Part shown: positions 58,225-64,000 of the stretch, in pieces | Layout: each line of letters starts with the position of its first letter | How positions within the stretch are numbered: the first letter of the stretch is position 1 | Assembly (NCBI GenBank): GCA_001972305.1 | Contig: BDDD01000350.1 | Coordinates: 132,486-196,485 of the forward strand | Length of the DNA stretch: 64,000 bases | Source of the DNA: Cephalotus follicularis | Lineage: Eukaryota; Streptophyta; Magnoliopsida; Oxalidales; Cephalotaceae | Reading direction: 5' to 3' | Translations under genes and position numbers: made by a program | Notes under the pieces: generated by a model | Told to the model about the DNA's origin: nothing | What the model saw: only the letters and a program-made list of their open reading frames with translations | The model's database searches: none

Positions 58225-60149
58225 TGTTGGAAGCAAGAATAGGTTGAAGGCACATTTTAGGGTTTAGGTTACTAAAATGACTAACTTTGATTTTTATGTC
58301 AAAGCTTTCCAACATTGGGAATAAGTCACATGACCTAAATTGATAAACATGTATCAACCTCCAAGGATCTCTAATTAAAGCACCAACTAAAAATAGCATG
58401 ACAAGCATGTAAGGGTTTATGCAAAGAAAGAAACAGGGGAGAATCATCACCTTGGAATGAAGACTCCTTCCTTCAAGATCCCTCTGCACTTTGTCAAATT
58501 TTAAGCAACAAGATAATCCTCCTTGAATCCGTGAGCTACTTTCTTCAAATTCTCAATTTACTCCCACTCAAAATACTCTAATCAAAACTAAGATCAAAAT
58601 AGGAAGCGGTCACCTATATTGATTAAGAGAAAGGAAGAGATTAGAGAAGATCTCTCACAAAAGTTCTAAACTTTTTCTCTCTTGATTTTTCTTTTCAGCC
58701 ATTGGTTTCTCCAAGAAGACCAAGACTTGTTATCTCTTACGAAGCCTTTACATGAATTGAAGAATAGAGTTATGTGTATGTGTGATCATGAGCGAGCATG
58801 TCAAATTTCGGATCCCACCTCCCTAAGGTGTCCCCAAAACATTCCATGTGCTAAACCATCATTACTCACACAAAATATCTCATTAAATCTTTGTTTAATC
58901 ACTTCCTTCATATGCATTACAAGTGTTACCATAAGAACTTGCCAAGTGTCATACAAAGAAGTATGAAACAAAGCAGCTTATCCAACAAGCCTTCCTCCAT
59001 CAAGTGACCCATGCCCTGCTTATGTTACTTGTCCGAAAATCAGGCAGGAGCCGATTGCTCGGATTCAAATATGTTAAACACGATAAGTGTCCGGAATTTT
59101 CTCAGGATTCCATATACCTATTTCAATTAGTCACACGACAACAAAATGAACCTAGATCAACATCTCACATTATTCTAGGTGTGGAATTGACTTCCACGTA
59201 CTACGTCCACTTACCAACAATCAAGAACAATGTCCTGACTACAGTAGATGACAGTATTTCCCTACTCATTATCTTGGCTCTGATTATGACTTAGGTTAAG
59301 GATAAGTGTCAAACATAGTAATGTCATAATTCTGATTAATCCATAATCCCAATACGACTATTGGTAGACCTTTCCAGAAACGTTGTTTCCAGTCTACCTA
59401 CACGTGGCCAGGTATTTAAAAGCTCATAATGGATATAGATATTGTAGAGCCTATCACCCTCGCATTGGGTCTGATGATTCCATGTTGCGTACTCTCCTAC
59501 ATCCATATAGATCCTCAAGACCCAAAGACCACCATTTTGCCAGCTCCCCAAAAGAATTGGGTAAGGTGGAGATCAAAGCCAGGTAGTCTCTACACAATGT
59601 AGAGCAGCCACTCAGGTATAAGGAAATACGCAGATCCACTCAGGTTCTGCAAGTCATTAAAGGTTGTACTCTACTATAACAGATAGGATTTACTACTGAC
59701 ACTAGATATGCGACTATCCAATTAGGGTTCCTATAATGGGTCATGTTCAGTGTACATGCTCCAAGAAAGCACCCCATATTAGCTCTAGGGATTTCACCCA
59801 GCTGGTAATGAGATCATTCACCCCCACTCGAGCGAGCATAATATAGCAAGTCTATCCGGTTCACCAATGCCTAAGAAGTGAACCTATGACTTGGAACAAT
59901 TTAGTCGTAGGGGATAAGGGAGTCAATCTCATAGCCCTCAGCTTGACATCCAACCCCTTATGACAAGGCTCCATATATGTTAGCAGTTTAATAAACAACT
60001 TCATAAATACAATAAAACATATATCGACAACCTTTATAAATGAAGCTTGCACATTGTAAGATAAAAGAATATGATTGTTTACATCAAAAGTAGAGTTTAC
60101 ATGAACAATCAGTCACCTACTGGCTTGACTGGTCACTCACCCTCTAACT
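58225..60149 (-). repeat. 5' LTR of copia element K
   Basis: 1925 bp. On the plus strand it starts TGTTGGAAGC. It ends CCTCTAACT, where the 3' LTR has CCTCTAACA, so the terminal base seems mutated. It is nearly identical to LTR A over 1.7 kb. No palindrome array of the gypsy type is present. Confidence 0.85.
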
Positions 60150-60257
60150 GTTTCCTATAAGGAAATGATATTCATCAGAACGAAACAATTTACTTAGTTG
60201 TCGTAGATAGTATCCCAGCGATAGCTTATAATTTAATATAAGCTCTGATACCATGCT
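60150..60257 (-). other. Leader and PBS of element W
   Basis: On the minus strand TGGTATCAGAGCT (60253-60241) is a PBS for initiator Met tRNA. The following TAAGCTATCGCTGGGATACT closely resembles the Z leader after 34213 (TAAGCTATCGCTAGGATACT). The leader ends at TTATAGGAAAC, the sequence that directly precedes the gag start in element G, showing that copia K inserted at or just before the W gag ATG. Confidence 0.85.
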
Positions 60258-61072
60258 TGTCACGCCCCATTTTCAATATTAATGCACGGTTAAACATTTA
60301 ATCCATTATTTACCAATTAACAAATTCTTAACAATTACGGAAGCATTCAATATACTGGATTATTTAAAAGTATTTGCATGCAGCCCATACTACATGCTTA
60401 CCAAGTACAATACAAGGTATATGTTACATATCAGAAATGTAAATATAACATAATGGAGTATGACTCATTACAGTTTACAAAAATAGCCTCAAAATAAAAG
60501 CTTTCCAAGGTACAACTCCAACAGTTCATGCAATCCTTCTCTTTAATCTGAAATTGTAGGTATCAGCCTTTGTCCTCACTCGGCTAAGTAGGAATTATGA
60601 ATGAAGATGAATATATGAATGTACTCATGCATGACAGTTTATAATTTGAAAATAGTATATATACATGAAAATATATAAGAAATCATGCCAATTGGCTACA
60701 ATGAATCAGTTATCAGAGATACCGCACAAGGGTACAAATAATCAGTCCAGTGGGTGTCCGAAGACCAGTGGTGTCACATGTTGCTAACTCCAAGCACAAA
60801 CTGATCACCACCTAACTACCACCATGCACTCAGATGATGATAGAAAAGGTAACAGTATTGTTGACATTTAGCAGCCACAGTCACAGTTTGCAATGCAGAT
60901 CAATATGGTGTATAAGCTCTAGCAAACTCCTGGCACATAGGCCCACCTTCGTAGCCAGTGATACGCTCCGATAACTAGACTAACAGAAACTAGCACTCAC
61001 AAACAATACAGTGTATTACATATATAATGTAATGAAACAATTGATCTCTTTTGTAGAGAAAACAGTGAAAAC

Positions 61073-61552
61073 AGTAAAACAGTCTCAGTGGTTCTCATTT
61101 AGAGAACAAAATAACAGTAACACTTTCAGTAGGTTCTCTTGGAGAACAAAATAACAGTAGTTGAATTATTCAGTTGTGCATATAGCTCTCAATTCTTGAA
61201 AACAGTATCAATAAATGGTGCATATAGCACTATGTTCTTGAAAATAGTAAATAGTAAGTTATTTTCGTGATATGCAATGCATAACGAAAATTCAATCCAT
61301 TTCAAGAACAAAAGTAAAACAATATCAGTGGTTCTCATTTAGAGAACAATATAACAGTAAAAATTTCAGTAGGTTCTCTTGGAGAACAAAATAACAGTAG
61401 TTGAATTATTCAGTTGTCCATATAGCACTCAATTCTTGAAAATAGTATCAGTAAATGGTGCATATAGCACTATGTTCTTGAAAATAGTACAGACTAAGTT
61501 ATTTTCGTGATATGCAATGCATAACGACAATTCAATCCATTTCAAGAACAAC
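61073..61552. repeat. 240-bp tandem duplication in right LTR W
   Basis: Two copies start at AGTAAAACAGTCTCAG (61073) and AGTAAAACAATATCAG (61313). The left LTR has one copy (about 10453-10690), so the duplication arose on one LTR after insertion. Each copy contains GTTCTCATTTAGAGAAC and GTTCTCTTGGAGAAC hairpins. Confidence 0.9.
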
Positions 61553-61694
61553 AACATAATCAATTTCCATATATGCAAACAAACAGTGGATGTAAGTGTT
61601 CAATTGCTATAATTTGACTGCACATAGCAGGGAATTATCATGGAAATCATTCCGTATAAAGCCAGTGTAATCAGGGAGATTAAACGTAAAATAG

Positions 61695-62285
61695 GTCCTT
61701 AAGCGTCAACAGTTTTGACTTAAGCGTCGACAACTTCATCTAAAGCATCGACAGTGTTCTTCACTTTAGCGTCGATTTAATTTCACTTAAAGCGTCGACA
61801 ATTATGCCTCAGCGTCGACGGTCCTAGACTAAGCATCGGCGCTTTATGGCGTTCAGCCAATTTTCCATAACTCAAATCGTTAGCATTTTCTTCTTTCTCC
61901 CTCCTTCACCGTTTTTTTTCTCTGTTTTATTTCTTTATTTTATTTCTTACAGAGACAAGTGTTGAACCAACTTCCATCCACTAATCTCACCTTCAGCAGC
62001 TAGTGAGGACACGTTTTGGCATCCTGGGCACGTCCTAGGACACATGTCCATGTTAAAACGTCAAACATGCCACCATTCTATTTTAATCGACACCTATCAC
62101 ACACTTGTTATCACGCATAGCGTAGGAAGTTTATTCTTGGCGTAGACGGTTTGTGCGCTATAATTCTATTCTCATCGACACGTGTTGAATGCGTGTGTAA
62201 ACCAAAGCATTGACGGTCTGTTCCTTGGCATCGATGGTTACACGCAAACTGTCGATGCTTGTCTCTTGGCTTCGACGGTTTGGCA
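61695..62285. repeat. Two palindrome clusters in right LTR W
   Basis: Cluster one (61695-61850): GCGTCAACAG, GCGTCGACAAC, GCATCGACAG, GCGTCGACAATT and GCGTCGACGG. Cluster two (62190-62285): GCATTGACGG, GCATCGATGG and TGTCGATGC. Confidence 0.7.
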
Positions 62286-62489
62286 CCTTAATTCGTTTCT
62301 TTTAAGTTCTCTAAATCAGCTTTCAACTTAACTCAATTTAATCCCTTCTGTAAAACACTTAAATCCTCAGTTCAATCCAATAACAATAATTACTTAACTA
62401 AAGGACAATCAAACAAGAATTTTGATTCAATGTATATTTTATTCATTATTGCTACAATATACTTTGAATTTAAATTTGCGGTTCTGACA

Positions 62490-62603
62490 TACTCGACCAA
62501 TGGATCCACATTTAAAGTCAATGGGCAGCATCTAAAATCATATGCGGATGGAATTACTGACGGACAGATCATTGAGTCTGTCGACTTCATTGATCCTGTC
62601 TAA
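62490..62603 (+). pseudogene. Integrase C-terminal end of element P
   Basis: The frame reads STNGSTFKVNGQHLKSYADG and ends at TAA 62601-62603. FKVNGQ-LK is the usual C-terminal signature of Athila and Tat integrases. It lies in register with the codons left of the nest (IKH at 9622-9630), so the 52.9-kb insertion split a single codon series. Confidence 0.85.
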
Positions 62604-64000
62604 AATCCTCTGTGATATCCACACCAGCTGCGTCTACCTAAAGACGTTAAAGCCTAACGCTTAGTGGGAGGCAACCCACTGTTTTATTTATGTGCATCAT
62701 TTCCTTTATGTTTTTGTTTTCATTGTTTTTGTAGGTAAATTACGTGCAGATCGATAGTTTTACGAGTTTCCGGTTGCACAAGTAAAAAAGGCCATGGACC
62801 TGCATGATCCTCTTTATTTCAAGCCTCCAAGATAATATCCGGTAAACCCTACCCCATTGTTCTTTTTATTTATTTGCATTGCTTCATCTATTTTTGCTCA
62901 TTTATTATTATTTTATAGTTGTCTTTCATTTCATTGAGGACAATGCAAAGTTTAAGCATGAGGGGGTTTAGTACCAAGTTCATTTTAATTTTGAAAGTAG
63001 GAATAAATGTGATGTATTTAGAAATAATAGAAAACCCCATAGGAGAAATAATAATAATTTTGTTTTGAATGAAAAAAAAGGAATACATCTCAAAGTAGGA
63101 GTTGGTGTGTGAAAAATAATGAAAAAGAAAATAAAAATTAAAATGATCGTCTTGTATGTTTTCAAAGTTTCATTGATCAGTAGTGAGAAGAAAGACAATG
63201 AATTAATGTTCTTGCATATATATATATATATTATTATTATTGTACCTCTTTGAATTCAGTATTGGACTGTAGGCTATTTGATTTGACTAATTAAGCCTTT
63301 GAAGTGTTTTACACCTAGTTCCTTAAAGCAAACTGGTATGAGAGTAACTGGTCGACAGCTCGCTACATGGGTCCTATAGAAAGCTTAAAAGGCTAAGACA
63401 TTGCACGAATTTAAGTTGGCAAAATTTGCATTGATCTCATGTGTGAATTTCAAATTCTTAAGCTACTTAGTACTTTGGGTGTCTGGTGTTTGCTCCATCC
63501 ATGACAATTCCGATTGAAGAGAGTGGGGGAATGAGTTCAGTGAAAAGAGAAAAAGAAAAGCAAAAGAAAAGAAAATATGTAAGTGCTAAAGTTCTTTGTA
63601 CAACCCCAAACTAGGATTCTATGTTACTAAGAATGCATATCTTGATTGGTATATATTGTAGAATAACATAAAATTTTGATAAAGCTCTGTAATTAAGATG
63701 TGATTTTGATTCTAGAACCTGGAACGAGATAATAAAATTCAAGCATCGAGGTTGCCTATGAATTTCTATGCATAGATACATTTCTCCAAAGTTTTGATGA
63801 ACTGAATTTTGTGTGTTTATTCACTGGAAAACACTCACGAGACAAAACTCGTCCACTAGGGACACATAGGGGTTTAAAGTCTTGTTGCATGTGCTAAATG
63901 CAATCGTGATTTCTACAAAAGTGAGTTAGGTTTTTATTTGTGTTTGCTGTTTTTGCGTATGCTTTCTTGTTGTTAGCTTTCCATTTTGTTTGCTTGAGGA
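62604..64000 (+). other. 3' non-coding part of Athila-type element P
   Basis: No second coding region (such as an envelope-like gene known in some Athila elements) is seen. It contains the conserved hairpin at 62663-62680, a GAGGGGGTTTAGTACC stretch (62960) of the kind found in Athila and Tat 3' regions, an (AT)n run (63217-63230) and purine-rich runs (63540-63575). The 3' LTR is not reached. Confidence 0.6.
62663..62680 (+). other. Conserved hairpin after P pol
   Basis: AGTGGG-AGGCAA-CCCACT is a perfect 6-bp stem with a 6-base loop, 60 bp after the pol stop. A GGGAGGCAACCCA motif at this place is a recurrent feature of Athila and Tat elements. Its role is not established as far as I know. 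Confidence 0.75.

Larger units (their letters stand above)
37671..60149 (-). mobile_element. Ty1-copia element K with nested inserts
   Basis: Read on the minus strand: 5' LTR 60149-58225, PBS, long leader, gag, protease, integrase, RT, RNase H, PPT and 3' LTR 39385-37671. The order integrase before RT defines copia. Gag is split by element G (43189-53326) and the leader by a Z solo LTR (53932-56597). The right flank is the W leader. The left flank is W gag, so K inserted near the W gag start. The left end, with its TSD copy, is deleted. Confidence 0.85.
9633..62489 (-). mobile_element. Minus-strand gypsy element W with all nested insertions
   Basis: W supplies the outer shell of the nest: an LTR at each end in the same minus orientation, the leader and PBS next to the right LTR, and a gag piece at 36928-37640. 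The pol region and the inner 250 bp of the left LTR are missing, replaced by the 11391-36927 block. The LTR start, read on the minus strand from 62489 as TGTCAGAACCGCAA, resembles that of element G (TGTAATAACCGCAA), so W is a chromovirus-like relative of G. The expected 5-bp TSD would be CACCA on the left and TACTC on the right. These do not match, so either the site has mutated or the two LTRs come from a rearranged pair. Confidence 0.65.
60258..62489 (-). repeat. 5' LTR of element W
   Basis: 2232 bp, TGTCACGCCCC…TTCTGACA on the plus strand. It includes a 240-bp tandem duplication (61073-61552) absent from the left LTR, palindrome clusters at 61695-61850 and 62190-62285, and the conserved block TTGTCCTCACTCGGCTAA (60571-60588). 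Confidence 0.85.

Noticed and set aside
60241..60253. tRNA gene
   Set aside because: The 13 bases match the 3' end of an initiator Met tRNA only because they are a primer-binding site. No cloverleaf is present.
62604..64000. Envelope-like third gene of Athila
   Set aside because: No frame longer than 72 codons and no membrane or signal segment that could be supported was found before the window ends.

Overview
The window is nuclear DNA of a flowering plant, from a repeat-rich and probably heterochromatic region. I see no host protein gene, tRNA, rRNA or CRISPR array. Almost all of it is accounted for by LTR retrotransposons nested inside one another. The evidence is terminal repeats starting TG and ending CA, target-site duplications (TSDs), initiator-Met-type or Athila-type primer-binding sites (PBS), polypurine tracts (PPT), and broken gag-pol genes. 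The species cannot be named from this sequence.

Layout. Bases 1-1465 are unclassified and hold a 70-bp direct repeat. 1465-2790 is a relic of a Ty1-copia leader. 2807-9632 is the left part of an Athila-type Ty3-gypsy element (called P, plus strand: LTR, PBS, gag, protease, RT/RNase H, integrase). Its reading frame resumes at 62490-62603, and its 3' non-coding part runs off the window end. The 52.9 kb between are nested insertions. The outermost is a minus-strand gypsy element (W): 3' LTR 9633-11390, gag 36928-37640, leader and PBS 60150-60257, 5' LTR 60258-62489. Inside W, a minus-strand Ty1-copia element (K, 37671-60149) sits in the leader. K contains a full chromovirus-like gypsy element (G, 43189-53326) and a solo LTR (Z family, 53932-56597).

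The left half of W is replaced by other elements. These are an LTR fragment (V, 11391 onward) carrying a solo X LTR (12590-15987); a complete but decayed minus-strand X element (16492-31217), with a solo Y LTR and a G-LTR fragment in its 3' LTR; a Z element (31367-35548) with a shortened gag; and a truncated Y LTR (35550-36927).

All gag-pol genes here are broken by stops, frameshifts or deletions, so they are listed as pseudogenes. G is the best preserved.

The most unusual signal is in the LTRs. Several families, from both the Athila-type and chromovirus-like groups, carry dense arrays of short degenerate palindromes. P, W, V, Y and Z use the decamer GCGTCGACGC. G uses CAGTCGACTG, with the same GTCGAC core. 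X uses CCGAGCTCGG, CCGAGCATGCTCGG and GCATGC. In P and Y the array lies directly upstream of a TATA box at almost the same distance from the LTR start, which suggests a promoter-linked function. I know of no named system that matches this.
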